Assembly (NCBI GenBank): GCA_001972305.1
Contig: BDDD01000990.1
Location: forward strand, 130,484-194,483
Source of the DNA: Cephalotus follicularis
Taxonomy: Eukaryota; Streptophyta; Magnoliopsida; Oxalidales; Cephalotaceae
DNA length: 64,000 nt
Direction: 5' to 3'
Shown: piece by piece, positions 1-12,694 of the stretch
Layout of the letters: each line of letters begins with the position of its first letter
Numbering within the stretch: the first letter of the stretch is position 1
Notes under the pieces: generated by a model
The model's input: the letters and a program-made list of their open reading frames with translations, nothing else
What the model was told of the DNA's origin: nothing
Databases searched by the model: none
Program-made: the position numbers and the translations under genes

Positions 1-1
1 G

Positions 2-1318
2 GACTACAATGAAACTTTTGCTCCAGTTTCAAGACAAGATACCGTGAGAACCATTCTTGCTCTCGCAGCACAGAAAGGATGGGAGATATTTCAGCTTGAT
101 GTGAAATCAGCATTTCTCAACGGCTATCTTGAAGAAGAAATTTACATCGACCAACTACCAGGCTTTGTTGCAAAAGATCAAGAAGAAAAAGTCCTAAAGC
201 TGAAGAAGGCACTCTATGGCCTTAAACAGGCACCGCGAGCTTGGTACAGTAGGATTGACTCCTACTTCAATGATCAAGGCTTTAGGAGGAGTCCAAGTGA
301 GCCCACACTCTATATTAAGGCTCAGGGGACTACCAGCATTTTAATTGTCTCCTTATATGTTGACGATCTCATCATCACCGGAAGTAACTCCTCGATGATC
401 ACAACATTTAAGGAAGACATGAAGAAAGAATTTGAAATGACAGATCTAGGCTTGATGAGCTATTTTTTGGGCATGGAGATCAGCCAAAGTGATGGCGGAA
501 TTTTCATTTGCCAGAAAAAATATGCAGAGAATCTTCTCAAAAAATTCAAAATGGAAGATTGCAAAGCTGTCACCACACCACTGGTTCCCAACGAAAAATT
601 GATGAAAGAAGATGGGTCACCCAGTGCTGATGAGAGACAGTACAGGAGCATGATCGGCAGTTTGTTGTACCTGACAGCAACCCGACCTGACATCATGTTT
701 GCAACAAGCCTACTGTCAAGGTTTATGCAAAAGCCATCTAAACTGCATTTCACTACTGCCAAAACGTTACTCAGGTATGTGAAAGGTACCACTGGTTTCG
801 GTATTTTTTACAAACCGTCAAAAAATGCAGATCTAGTTGGCTACACGGATAGTGATTGGGCTGGATCATTGGATGACATGAAAAGTACATCCGGTTACAC
901 TTTTTCATTTGGAAATGATGTGTTCTCATGGCTATCACAAAAACAAGCAACAGTGGCTCAATCCACCGCTGAAGCAGAGTACATTGCAGCCTGTGAAGCG
1001 GCAAATCAAGCAATTTGGCTGAGAAGAATTCTTGCTGAAATGGGTGAAATTCAGCAAAAGGCAATTGTGCTGTATTGCGATAGTAAGTCGGCAATTGCGA
1101 TTGCCAAAAATCCAGTCCAACACCGCAAAACAAAACACATCTAGATAAAATATCATTTTCTCAGGGAAGCTGAAAGCAATGGTGAAATCAGCTTAATCCA
1201 CTGCGGCACTGACGAACAAATTGCAAATATTTTTACTAAAGCACTTCCAAAGGCTAAGTTTGAATTTCTGCGGGACAAACTTGGAGTTCGTGGAATGAGT
1301 GTCAAGGAGGAGTGTTGA
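2..1318 (+). pseudogene. Ty1/copia polyprotein, C-terminal part (reverse transcriptase and RNase H)
   Basis: The window opens inside a copia pol gene. The frame starting at base 2 gives the N-terminal RT block (ETFAPV, then QLDVKSAFLNGYLEEEIY), the catalytic YVDDLIITG block near base 355, and an RNase H domain with YTDSDWAGS and STAEAEYIA. It ends after the usual tail (KALPKAKFEFLRDKLGV) at a TGA (1316-1318). One in-frame TAG at 1142-1144 sits in the conserved KHI-x-IKYHFLRE segment; the frame is otherwise open, so this copy is fairly young. RT copies element RNA into DNA and RNase H removes the RNA strand. Gag, protease and integrase lie upstream of the window. The family call is firm. Confidence 0.9.
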
Positions 1319-1739
1319 ATTGTCAACCATTCCACACTTGGTACCACACCTACATTGATCACCATATTCAAATGTGATAGTCCATGTGAAAGGTGTGATG
1401 ATTTTAAATACAATAAATTCAATGCATTCAAACCATGTGAGCTTTTGGATGCCATGAAGGTTGAATGTGGTCAACATAGAATTCCATTTGGAATTCTATT
1501 GCTCTTATTTTAATGTTTTACTTGTACTATAAATATGTGCTCTTTGTAAGGGAATTTATAAGGAAGGAAGAGTTTTTCTCCATTAACACTTTTTCATCCC
1601 TCCAATTCTCTCATTATTTTTCTCAAATTATTTCTTCTATGCAATTTTCTAATTCCTTTTCCTCTCTTAAATTTCTTTCCGCATGAAATATTAAATTAGC
1701 CTTATGCTAATGCACCAATATATCTAACATTATAACACA
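1313..1739 (+). repeat. 3' LTR of the copia element
   Basis: A purine-rich tract (GGAGGAG, ending at 1312) stands directly before TGTTGAATTG, the usual polypurine tract/LTR junction. The pol stop codon falls within the first six LTR bases. A TATA-like CTATAAATA lies near 1528. The right end is uncertain: CA-ending candidates are at 1728, 1737 and 1739. The 5' LTR is outside the window, so this cannot be verified by a pair. Confidence 0.6.
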
Positions 1740-1937
1740 GGGAGTTAATCGTTAACAGACTCAAACCTGAGGAGGTTAATGTTTAAACGGATTCAAATCT
1801 GAAGGGGGTTTTGTAATATTTGAAAACATATGGGGCAAAGTGTTAATAAGTCCAAACCTCATGAGAGTTTTTGTATTTTACCCTTATTAAAATGATTTAT
1901 ATAGTACGCTACTACTGTATGCAAATTCAATCCAACC

Positions 1938-1998
<61 letters not shown>

Positions 1999-3679
1999 TA
2001 TACACTTTTCGTTAACAATTCTAAAATATAATTTTGAACAAAAATATATTAACGGTTTAAAAAGATATCACTAAATACACAGCACCTCCTTATATTTGTA
2101 AAAGTTTTTAAACTTATTGGCACTTACAATTCAATTATTTAAATGATTAAAATAAGCAAGATTGAATTCGTTCTTAAATTGAATAAAGTCTATAAATATT
2201 GTCTTTATATTTAACAATACTTAGGGTTTCAATTAGATGGAATAATTTGATGGTACAAACAATGTGGATAAATTTCACTTAACAACAAAGTTGAATACAA
2301 TTTTAATCTGAAATATTATGAATGACGGAAAAAGGAGCCCCCAAATTTTAGAAAATCCTAAAAGAGTATATATTTTAATATATATATATATTCTGTTTTT
2401 GTTAAAATTAACCCTTCAATGTAAAATTTCTAATACTATATTATTATTTTTTTGTTGTAGTCACATTTTATTTTTTTTAGTGTTATATTCTTTTTTTAAT
2501 GTTAGCCTCGAACCCTCCAATGTAAAATTTTTGGCTTCGCTCCTTGCTATTGTAATTAAGTACCCTCTATTTTGACATTAAATATAATTTAATTCATTAA
2601 TACTAAATTTTGAGTCAAAATCAATCTCTTGATTTGAAAAGAAAATTGTTGAATTGAATTAGTAATTTCTCTCAATACTATTTCAAAGAAATTAGTAGTT
2701 AACATAAATCTAATAACATAGAGTATTAAAAACGACAGATAATAAAAAAAAAGAGAGTTTTACACTCATCATAGGATATCATATCATTTAAATTCATTAT
2801 AGAGTAACCACATCATTTTAATATTTGATTATAAAACTAGGTCATTTTATCAATTATGTTTTAATAACTAAAATTAGGTCGCTTTATTAAATTGTGCATA
2901 CTATTAATTAAAATTGTTCATGATTTTAAACTTTTAAGAACAAAAACTATGCAATATTATTACTTTATTTATTCACATAAATTGAAATTACGTCGTTTGG
3001 TTATATTTTATATATATTCTAAAAATATATGTGCAAAAAACTCTCAAACTTAAATAATTTTAATATATATGTTAAGATTTCAATGGTTTGTAGTACCTTT
3101 ATATCAATTAATTTATTTTATTACAAGGTGAATGAGTATACTATTTTCATGTATAATGCGATTATAATTAAAAATAAGATAATGAGCAAAATAAGGTAAT
3201 CACATCTACAACTATCACATTGTTCATTCTATCAAGTATACAGGCCATGGAGAGCATTTTTTTTTCAAAATAATTAACTTCAATTCTACTATGCATCTAA
3301 TTTTCAATCTATAAATTTTTTCCATAGTTATTATTTTTATTATTTTAATTCTAATCTTATTGTATAAAATAATTCTAACTGTATTTTTTCTTCTATTACA
3401 TTTTTTTTTGTTCTTCAGTTACCTTTTACACTTCTAAAAATTGAGTTATAATTAATTTTAACATTTTTCTCTATAAATGTACTACTAATTATATTTTAAA
3501 AATGCATATTATTGGTTGTATGAATTTATTAGCATATGTTAGTTATAACATAGAATTATTGTTTTTTTTATTTTTTTTCATTTACAATCTTAGTAGTTTT
3601 CTTTTGTATGATTTTAATATGTATCAATATGAATGTTGCGTATTGAATGCTAATCAAAATTGTAACTTAACACCCTTGA
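1740..3679. other. AT-rich spacer without recognisable genes
   Basis: About 1.9 kb of strongly AT-rich DNA with long homopolymer runs. The short reading frames here (2318-2575, 3502-3684) are low-complexity translations rich in Phe, Leu and Ile with no recognisable motif. Apart from the dinucleotide repeat at 1938-1995 nothing is supported. Confidence 0.5.
1938..1995. repeat. Compound microsatellite (AT)n-(AG)n
   Basis: About 25 bases of alternating A and T run directly into about 34 bases of alternating A and G. This is a typical plant compound dinucleotide microsatellite, likely polymorphic in length. Confidence 0.9.
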
Positions 3680-3995
3680 TGTAACGCCCCAAAACCACAA
3701 GTGTAACCCCCAATGTTTGACGCGCTACGAACAGTATCATTCATTTATTAATATTCAGCGAAAATTAAAAATTTTTAACAATATAATAATGCATGCAGAA
3801 CAATCCAATAAAATATATCACTTGTGTGGATAAACTCCGAAGTTATACAATACTGTTCATAATGAAGCTCTGTCACAAGCCGACAGGTCATACAATAATT
3901 TATCACTATACTTCTTGGGTCGTCGAACTGCAATGAAAGGGAGGAGACTCACCCGGGGCTTCAATCATCAGCTTGCTGCGAAGCTCCACCTGTAC

Positions 3996-4027
3996 CTGAC
4001 CCATTGCATTAAAATGCAATGGGTCAG
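3996..4027. repeat. Perfect 15-bp inverted repeat (hairpin)
   Basis: CTGACCCATTGCATT is followed by AA and then its exact reverse complement, giving a 15-bp stem with a 2-base loop. It lies about 320 bases inside the left end of the LTR-like block. Its role is unknown; a fold-back in LTR RNA is one possibility. Confidence 0.85.
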
Positions 4028-4494
4028 CGACCACTGGTCGTGCAGGAACTACAACTCACTCATGCATGGAGATGCAGATGTAGCAGGCAGTATGCAATGC
4101 AATGAGATGCAATAATAAGAGTACAGTATAACACTTCATTCATTCGCTACTAGCAGTCAATAACAGTACGATCCATTCCGTATCATTTCTTAACAGTCAT
4201 TCATTCCATATCAGTCATCAACAGTCATTAACAGTCATTTACAATCATTAACCATCATAATAAATCCTTCCTTGGCATCCCCTACTAAAGGAGGAGCGAT
4301 AACGCACTCCAGACGTTAAGGCAGAGGAGCCGGGATAGGAATAACCATTACATTTTAGGTAGACCGGTTCCTCGGCCGGCTGTAGGAAGAGCAATAGGCG
4401 CGCTCTAGGCGTTAAAGGCGGATGAGAGGAACATAAACACTATACGGTAACAGTAACAGTAACAGTAACATTAACATCAACATTCAATCAGTGT

Positions 4495-4690
4495 GGCTCA
4501 TCTCGGTCGGTGATCAGTCGGCTCATCTCAATTGGTGATCAAACGGCTCATCTCGGTCGGTGATCCATTGGGCTATCTCGGTGATCCCGTAGGCTCATCT
4601 TAAAGATAGCGTTGCCGTTCATCTTAATCGGTGATCTGACGGCTCATCTCAGTTGGTGATCAGTCAGCTCATCTCAATTGGTGATCAGGC
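4495..4690. repeat. Tandem array, about 8 units of 21-27 bp
   Basis: Eight degenerate units in direct orientation start GGCTCATCT and end GGTGATC plus a few variable bases; some carry CGGTCGGTGATC and some CAATTGGTGATC. Units are contiguous, with no unique spacers between them. The array belongs to the LTR-like block. Confidence 0.85.
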
Positions 4691-5549
4691 ACAGTACATT
4701 ACATTGACACTATATTAAAACTAAATTAACATTACATTAACAGTACAATAACCATTAACATTTCACTGTGGGGTCTGCCTTTATCACTTTATTACACTAT
4801 ACTACATTACACTTCATTTATCCTTTTCCATTTATATAATCCTTTCACTTAGACCAATGGCCAACTTGAGTGCATTTCAATATTCATTAGAGTGCCCGAC
4901 CACGTAACAACGCCTTTATTATGCGGGTACTGTTGGGAGCTAACGCATGCACAAGACGCTTTGGTGCCTTTGATAAAGAGCTCGGCATTATCAGGGGAGA
5001 GCTGGGCACAACGTTGCATGCTCAGTATGGTGTTGCATGGGCGCCATACACTGGCTTGTCCTAGGATGTGTGTCCTCGGACGCATGACGTCTTGAGCGTC
5101 ATCTGAGCAGCTCAAATGCTATGGCAGATGAGAGTTCAGAGGCGCCATGGAAGAGCTCAGGTACTGTGCCATGCTTGGGACGCATGGCATGGTTTCCTCA
5201 GACACGTGAGGCTAGTGAGTCCATGGCAACGACATTGGTGTGTCCCCCGGCACATAGAAGAGGACTATGATGTCCTTAGTGCATGGTGTCCCAGGCATCC
5301 TTAATGTCTCAGTACCTTAGGCGTTTCATTGTAATGGCAGTGGTTGGCCATGGTGAGTCCTCGGCGTGGTGGCTTGCTCGGCATGCTCCAGTGTTCCACG
5401 CCATCACCGAGGAGAGCTCTATGCCTCACGTCCTCTGTACCTGGCATGCACGCATGCAGTGGTCAGTGGAGAAGCTCGGTGCCTGGCATGCTGAGGACAC
5501 ATGCATGGCTCCTCGGGCATTCATGGTAGGGAGCTTGGCGTGTCACTCC

Positions 5550-5860
5550 TTGGCACCATGGCGTATGGTATGGCACCTCGGCAAAGCCAGTGTTGGCACC
5601 TCGGCAAAGCCAGTGCTGGCACCTTGGACTACGCTGGGTGGCACCTCGGCAACCTCCTCGGCACAGGTGTGGCACCCTGGCAGCGGGTGCTCAGCGCCAT
5701 GGTTCCTCGGCAGTTGGTGCTTGGCACCATTACTCCAGTGCTCGGATATGTGGCACCTCAGGCATGATGATTGGCACCTCGGCAAGTGGCCATCTCGATG
5801 CTTGGCCAGCTCGGGTGTACAGTACCTTGGGCATGTGGCCACCTCGGGTGCTTGACAAGA
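5550..5860. repeat. Degenerate GC-rich repeats with TGGCACCTCGGCA core
   Basis: The core TGGCACCTCGGCA and close variants recur many times, including two adjacent 22-23-bp units around 5575-5620 (GGCACCTCGGCAAAGCCAGT). Related CCTCGG and GCATGC motifs extend over roughly 5000-6500. The open frames on both strands here follow from this biased composition. Confidence 0.7.
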
Positions 5861-7314
5861 GGACGTGTTCTCGGTACATGCAGGGCCGTTCACATGCTAG
5901 GCGTATGGAGGCATGCATGGCACAGTGGCGCACTACATTGGGCTTCGTCTGGTATGCACTATGCCATGGCAGAGGACAGCACGTGTGCACTGCGTGCATG
6001 GCAGTAGGCGAGTTCGGCGCATTTGGCGCTATATGGCAGAGGACGAGCTCACCTTAGCGTTCTCGGCACCCTAGCGTTTCACCTCTGACGTTTCTCCTTG
6101 GTCATTTTCCTCGGCAGTGCGGAGGATAGAACGCATGCAGAGGACAGTGGGTGTCCCCTTGTGCTTGGGTCCTTAGGCATTTACAGAGAGTGGAACGCTG
6201 GAAGAGGACAATGGCGTCCTCTGTACCTAGCGCCTCGGGCGTCCTTACGGTGGGAGCTCGACACTGTTGCATGCACAGGTCGCATACAATGCACCGTGGC
6301 GAGCGTGGCCTGATGTCCTCGGGTGTATAACAATGGCGCCTCGCACAGTGGCAGCAGCACGTCGGCACCTCTGGTGCACGACGACAGCACCCTGACGCAT
6401 AGTGGTGGCACCCCGACGCATTGCACCTCGGGTACAGGGCAGTGGCACCTCGGCACATGCATGGTAGAGGACGGCGCATGCATGCTCGGCATGTATGGGT
6501 ACTCACTTGATACGCTAGGATGCATTCTGTCGAAGTACAATAATGCGCTCCCACATATATATATGTATTCATGACGCATATAAGGTGTCAGGGGACGCCA
6601 TCACGGGTGTAAGGCTCACTACTCACTAAATCTAACACCTATCGGTTGCAGAGGACCATAAAAATACACTACAATCACTTCTTTTCACATCTTTTACTTA
6701 GTCCTAGTCTGGGCATGTATTATTATCATAAACAATACACACAACAATAAAACACTGAGTAGGTAGTAGAACCTACCTCAAACTGACGAGGTTGCTGCAC
6801 AATTTCATTGCTCAACTCCACTTCTTCAATTGCTCCTTCCTTTGCTCCTTCGCTGGTAGCCTTTCTTTGTCTCATTTCCTTCTAAAATTAGCAACAGTCC
6901 TCAACACACTCTCACTTCCCTTTTTATAACCAATCCAGGAAGTCTCTAGAATTCACTCCACCATTCCAGTAAAACCTTCACTCGTGGGCTGATGATATGA
7001 GATGGTCGGCCCAAAACCATTTCTTCTCTCCCTTTCTCTATTAGTCCACCACTTGGCCCAATAGCAAGCACTTCAAGCCCATAAACAATTTATATATATA
7101 TATATATTGGCCCAAATGCTTCCATAAAATATTTCAATGCCTAATTCTCCTTTCTTTCCCTTGGACCAGATTTGGCCTAAGGCTCCATTTATCCATTTGT
7201 CACATTTCGGCCCAAAATGTCATTTATCCATTAACTAAATTTACAGTCCAATAACAGTATCACATTTTGAGCCCAATTTCCATTCCTCAATATTCATAAA
7301 ATTCGGGGTATTAC

Positions 7315-10300
7315 TATATCATCCTCTGAGTTATGTGATACAAATAGCATTATCTTCATATATTATAGTAGGATTATTTCTAATTGAGGATAGTTCACAT
7401 GATTCTTGTATATGTTGAATCATTAATCTCAACCATATGCATTCTCAGCCTGCTTCATGAATTGTAAGGATCTCTGAATGATTCGAAGAAGTTGTTATCA
7501 TTGCATGTTTTGTTGATCGTCATGATATAGCAGTGTCACAAAAGGTAAAGACATAACCGATTTGTGATCTTGCTTTATGTGGATCAAACAAGTATCCCGT
7601 GTCAGCATATCCAATCAATGTTGATTTTATTCCCCTTGGATAAAATAAACCTATATCGGTGCTTCTACGAAGATAGCGCATTATGTGCTTAATCCTATAC
7701 CAGTGCATTCTCGTTGGTGTAGAGCTATATATTGCTAGCAAATTAACGAAAAATACAATATTAGGTCTTGTGCAATTTGCGAGATACAATAGTGCTCCAA
7801 TTGCGTTAAGATAAGGGACTTCAAGTTCGAGAATTTCTTCTTCTTCTTTTTGAGGATGAAATGAATCCTTCTTGACATCAAGTGATTGGACGACCATTGG
7901 AGTGCTTAATGGTTAAGCTTTGTCCATGTTGAATCGATGAATAACCTTTTCCCTATATGTGGATTGATGGATAAAGATCCGAGATGATATGTACTCCATC
8001 TGTATACCAAGACAAAATTTTGTTTTTTCAAAATCTTTCATTTCAAACTCACATCTTAATTATGTAGCAGTTTTTGTAGGTTCTTTAGAAGTACCCACAA
8101 AATTTAAGTCATCCACATATATTGCAATGCTAGCAAATCCATCATTAGATTTTTTGATAAATATACATGGACATATTTGATCGTTTGAATACCCCTCTTT
8201 GATCAAATATTCACTTAGTCGATTATATCACATTCGACTAGATTGTTTCAATCCATACAACGAACTTTGTAGCTTAATTGAATATATGTGACAAGGTTTG
8301 TTCGGTTCAAGAACTTTAAATCCATCAAGAATTATCATATATATGTCACTATCAAGTGACCCATATAAGTATGTTGTTACTACGTCTGGAGAATATGTTT
8401 CCTAGTAATCAATGCCTGGTCTCTCTGAGAACTCTTGAGCTACAAATTTTTATTTGTATCTCACCATTCTTTTTTCTCATTTTGTTTTTGAACAAATACC
8501 CATATAAATCCAACAGGGGTTGTATTGATTGGTGTTTGAATTATTGGTTCAAATACTTCTCTTTTGGATAAAGATTGCAACTCTGCTTGTATTGGATCTT
8601 TTCATTTTGGCCAATCATTTCTTTGTTGATATTGTCCAACGCTTTGTGGCTCGAGATCCATATCAAGATTTGTAATATCTAATGCAACGACAAAGGCAAA
8701 CTTATCATTAACTATAATCTCATCTCGATTCCATATTTTTTTATTATATGCATAATTAATCGAGACTTCTTAATTTTGAAATCCCATAGCCTTTTCAGGG
8801 TTTTGTACTCTCTCTGGAGTCAATGTGGATTCTAAAAATTACACATTTTCTTGTGATAATATTGTTTCAGGTTTTTGTACACCACCCTTATTTACCTTTC
8901 GTTTTCGTGGTACAATATCTTTAGCACCAATTGGTCTACTACGTTTCAACTGTGGTCTAGACATTAATATATAAATTGAACTTCCACTAGCATTAGCTAT
9001 ATCAATTCTTACTAGAGCATTATCTATTGGTATATAAGATTTTACTACTTTTCAAGCATCATTAAATGCGTCTGGTATTTGATTAGCAATATATTACAAA
9101 TTAATGATCCTTTGAACTTGTAGTTCACATTCATTCGTACATGGATAAAAAATATGTAATCTTGATGCTTTTCATGAATTTTCATTTTTATTTTTTTGAT
9201 AAAATATTGTCTCCCCATAATAGTGAAAAAACCAATTCATCAAAGTGATAGTCTGCATAACGTACAATAAAAATGTCACATGTTAATGGTTCAAGATACC
9301 TTATAAAGAATCAAATCTCACATAAATGCCAAGTTTGCGTTGTGGTCCCGTCTTACTCCACTGATGAGGTGTCAAAGGGACATATACTACACATCCAAAC
9401 ACTCTTAAGATGGATATATTTAGTTCTTTACCAAGAACAAGCTACAGTGGAGAATATTTATGATATGCAGTTGGTCTTATATGTATAAGAGTCGCAACAT
9501 GCAATATTACATGTTCTCAATCTGAAATGGGTAATTTCGTCCTCGTCAATAAAAGATGAGCAATCAATTGAAGTTTTTTGATAAAAGATTCGGCTAACCC
9601 ATTTTGTGTGTGTATGTAAGGAACATGATGTTCAATAGTATTTTGTATTGTCATACAATATTCATTAAATGTTTTGGAATAAAATTTAGTAACATTATCT
9701 AGCCGAATAAACTTGACAGGATAATCTAAAAATTGTGCTTGTAGTTTATTTATTTGAGCCAATAGTCTCGTAAATGCAACATTGCGAGTTGAAAGCAAGC
9801 ATACATGTGACCATCTTGTTGATGCATCTATTAAGACCATCAAATACCGGAATGGTCCAGATGGTGGATTAATCGGTCCACAAATATCTCATTAAATTCT
9901 CTCTAAAAATTTTGAAAATTCTATAACCACTTTTGTTGTAGATTGTTTTATAATAAATTTTTCTTGTGAGCAAGCAACGCAATACTTTTTATTATTCAAT
10001 AGCATTTTCTGGTTTTTAAGTTGATGACCATGTGAATTTTCAATGATTCGACGCATCATTGTGACACCTGTGTGGCCTAATAGTTCATGCCAAATCATGA
10101 ACTTTTTTAAGTCCATGACTTTTGAATCCACAACATTATGAGATTCGATTGCTCTAATTTTTATAATGTATAACCCATAAAAAGTTCAGGGAGTTTTTTT
10201 AGTATTTACTTTCGGTCGGAAACATTACAAGTGATACAAAAATATTTTTTGACATTTTCATTTGTAGCTTCAATATGATAACCATTAAGGCGAATATATT

Positions 10301-11698
10301 TGAAACTAAGCAAGTTTCTTCTAGATTTTGTATAATATAAAGAATGTGTTTTATTTGATAACACAAAACTAGTCATCACAGAAGCTTTAATTATGTCAAT
10401 GTACTAGAAATTGTTCCGACATTTGCCTTTGCTATTGTTAAATGTGAAAAATATTTTTCATTTTAGAGTATTTGTATGTTGTTGCACTGTCGGCTATGCA
10501 TATATCTCCAATATCTCCAATATCCATTGTATGACGATTTATAGATAAAAACACACATGTTATTAATAAATATAACTATATTACATTTATTATTTCATAA
10601 ACACTTTATTAAAAAGTGATAAACATTAAAACAATGACATATAACATCAATCGAGATGGAAGTCTTCGTTGGTAATCACTTGGTCCATTTTTCTATTTGG
10701 ATCAGTTAAGAAATCAGCAATGTTCAAATAGGTTGTACCCATTGAAACAAAATCTGATTGTGTAGTTTCCAAAGGATCACAATGACTAATAAAATTTGTT
10801 TCAATTTGTTTGCTTTTCTCTTTTAGAGAAACTTGGTACATGTCGAGCCAATGCTCGTTGTGCGACAAACACGGTACCAATGACCTTCCATTCCTCATCG
10901 GTTGAATTACCTTTTTATTTTAGGTTTGTCCAACATTGTCGTATTGCTTAGGATTGCACCACTTGTGATGTAGTTTTATACCAGGATTTTGCCATTTCAT
11001 GCTACTATTATTACGTGGCCCCGAGATATTTTGATTTCTTCCATTGCCACATCCTCGTCAATGCCCTCTTTCTCGTCGTCCAAAATAGGACGAAGTTGCA
11101 TTTACTTATGGTACATGGGCTGAACCAGTCGGACGATTGTCATGATTTTGCAGAAGTAATTCATTATTTTGCTCCGCAATAAGAAGAGATCCAATTAGTT
11201 CACGATATTTCTTGAACCCGTGTAACCTATACTGCTTTTGTAGTAACACATTGGAGGCATGAAATGTTTGATAAGTTTTCTCTAACAACATATCGTCAGT
11301 GATAACTTCACAACACGTCTTTAGCTGTGATACAATTTTGAACAACATGGAATTATATTCCGAAATTGTTTGAAAATCTTGAAATCGTAGCTGTGATCAA
11401 TCATTCAATGTCTTTGGTAGTATAACCTCTTTCAAATGTTCAAACATATCATTTAGGTTTTGCCACAGTTTAACTGGATTTTCAACAGTTAGATATTTAT
11501 ATTTAAGGCCATCATCAATGTGATGCCTTAAAAAATCAGTACAGTGGCGCGTTCCTCTTTTGATGTTGCATTTTCTTCATATATTGTGTGCCTTAATTTC
11601 TTAGCACTCAAATACAGTTTCACATTAAGTACCCAAGATAAATAATTATTTTCATAAATATTAAGAGCAATGAATTTTTGATTTTCAATGTTTGTCAT
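7315..11698 (-). pseudogene. Copia gag-pol polyprotein remnant
   Basis: Gag starts at an ATG at 11698 (minus) with MTNIENQKFIALN, NNYLSW and VKLYLSAKKLRHTI; more gag lies at 11106-11348. The pre-integrase segment at 9892-10131 has WHELLGHTG and C-x-A-C, part of the HHCC zinc site. Integrase at 9517-9843 contains DASTRWSH and RLDNVTKFYSKTFNEYC, with substitutions and gaps. RNase H and the RT tail lie at 7315-7897 (IGALLYLANCTRP, then IGYADTGYLFDPHKARSQIGY, then YEDNAICI). Every domain is broken by stops or shifts, so it is not functional. The family is clear from motif order; exact exon-like boundaries are not meaningful. Confidence 0.8.
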
Positions 11699-12694
11699 TT
11701 TTACACTGAATCAAAAGATAAAATAAATGTCATTTAAGCATGGTAAATAAATAAAATTTACTGCAATAAAAATAATTTGGGACCTCATTGGTGCAATCAC
11801 TGGTCACGCTCAATTTTCCCTGATTTTATCAGGGCATGAGACCACTTGAGCATAATGGGGCTTGTCAGACTCGAATGTCCGACCTTAAATATGAATAAGC
11901 GGCTTTCTACCATTAAGTCACCACCTCAAGTGGTGATAGTAGTTTGCAAGAATAAATATATATAGATATATGATAATATCCTTACTTACATTATTAATCG
12001 GACCAAATATTAGATAATTGTAATAAATAAAATTGATCATAATGCAAATAATGTAAATATATAACATAGTAAACGTGTTATCACCTATACATCGTGAGAT
12101 GGTACCGTTAGATATTAAAAATATAGGTTCCACTAAGTCTTGAGCAATTTCAGTAGACAAATGGTACCTCAATAACAGTAAAGCACAAAAATGTTTCACA
12201 CCACGTATGTGGTGATCCGCGCACAGATAAGTAATATACTAAAATAATAATAGAGACATACGTTTTCATACGCCGTCAGTAATCCGCACAAACGATGGAA
12301 CCGCGAAACTTTATTTTATATATATAATATACGTTTACACACATAGGCGGTATTCTGGTTAAATTGGTAGAACCGTCATTCTTTGTTATTATATATATGT
12401 GTGAAACTAATTTAAATTATTTCAGATCTCAGTTGGACAGAGTCTCATACTGATAACGTGTTATTAATTTATGAGATTAACTAACAAATAAAAATTATAC
12501 TATAAAGAAATCAAGAGAAAAAATAAAATAAAATAAAAGCTTATGTTATTATGAGTTTCCATTTTCTCATAATATTACATATATATTTATAAGAACTTAA
12601 AATTATTAAAATAGTATTAAGATTATTAAAATACGATATGGTTAATATAATACGAATGATTGATTGAATAATAATAAATAATTATTTTACAACA
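7315..12694 (-). mobile_element. Decayed Ty1/copia element
   Basis: The domain order on the minus strand, read from the right, is 5' LTR (about 12459-12694, TGTTATTA to TTACAACA on +), primer-binding site, gag, pre-integrase, integrase, RT and RNase H. The primer site near 12441-12458 reads TTATCAGTATGAGA on the minus strand, resembling the half-tRNA type of copia site. The left (3') end is missing: coding similarity stops at 7315 where the LTR-like block begins. The many stops and frameshifts make this one of the oldest elements in the window. Confidence 0.75.

Larger units (their letters stand above)
3680..7314. mobile_element. Large LTR-like block, probably a solo LTR or non-autonomous LTR element
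   Basis: The left end reads TGTAACGCCCC and the right end reads CGGGGTATTAC, a near-inverted terminal pair of the kind found on long plant gypsy LTRs. The interior (about 4950-6500) is much more GC-rich than its surroundings and consists of degenerate repeats; no gag or pol is visible. Copia coding similarity to its right (7315 onward) stops exactly at its right end, which suggests insertion into that copia element. I found no clean target-site duplication, so its completeness is uncertain. The reading frames within it, such as 5283-5855, look like by-products of repeats. Confidence 0.5.

Noticed and set aside
4495..4690. CRISPR-like array
   Set aside because: The repeats are contiguous and degenerate without unique spacers, in a plant LTR; no Cas genes are present.
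5283..5855. A 190-codon open frame and overlapping frames on both strands
   Set aside because: All follow from GC-rich TGGCACCTCGG-type repeats; long open frames occur in several phases at once, with no domain.
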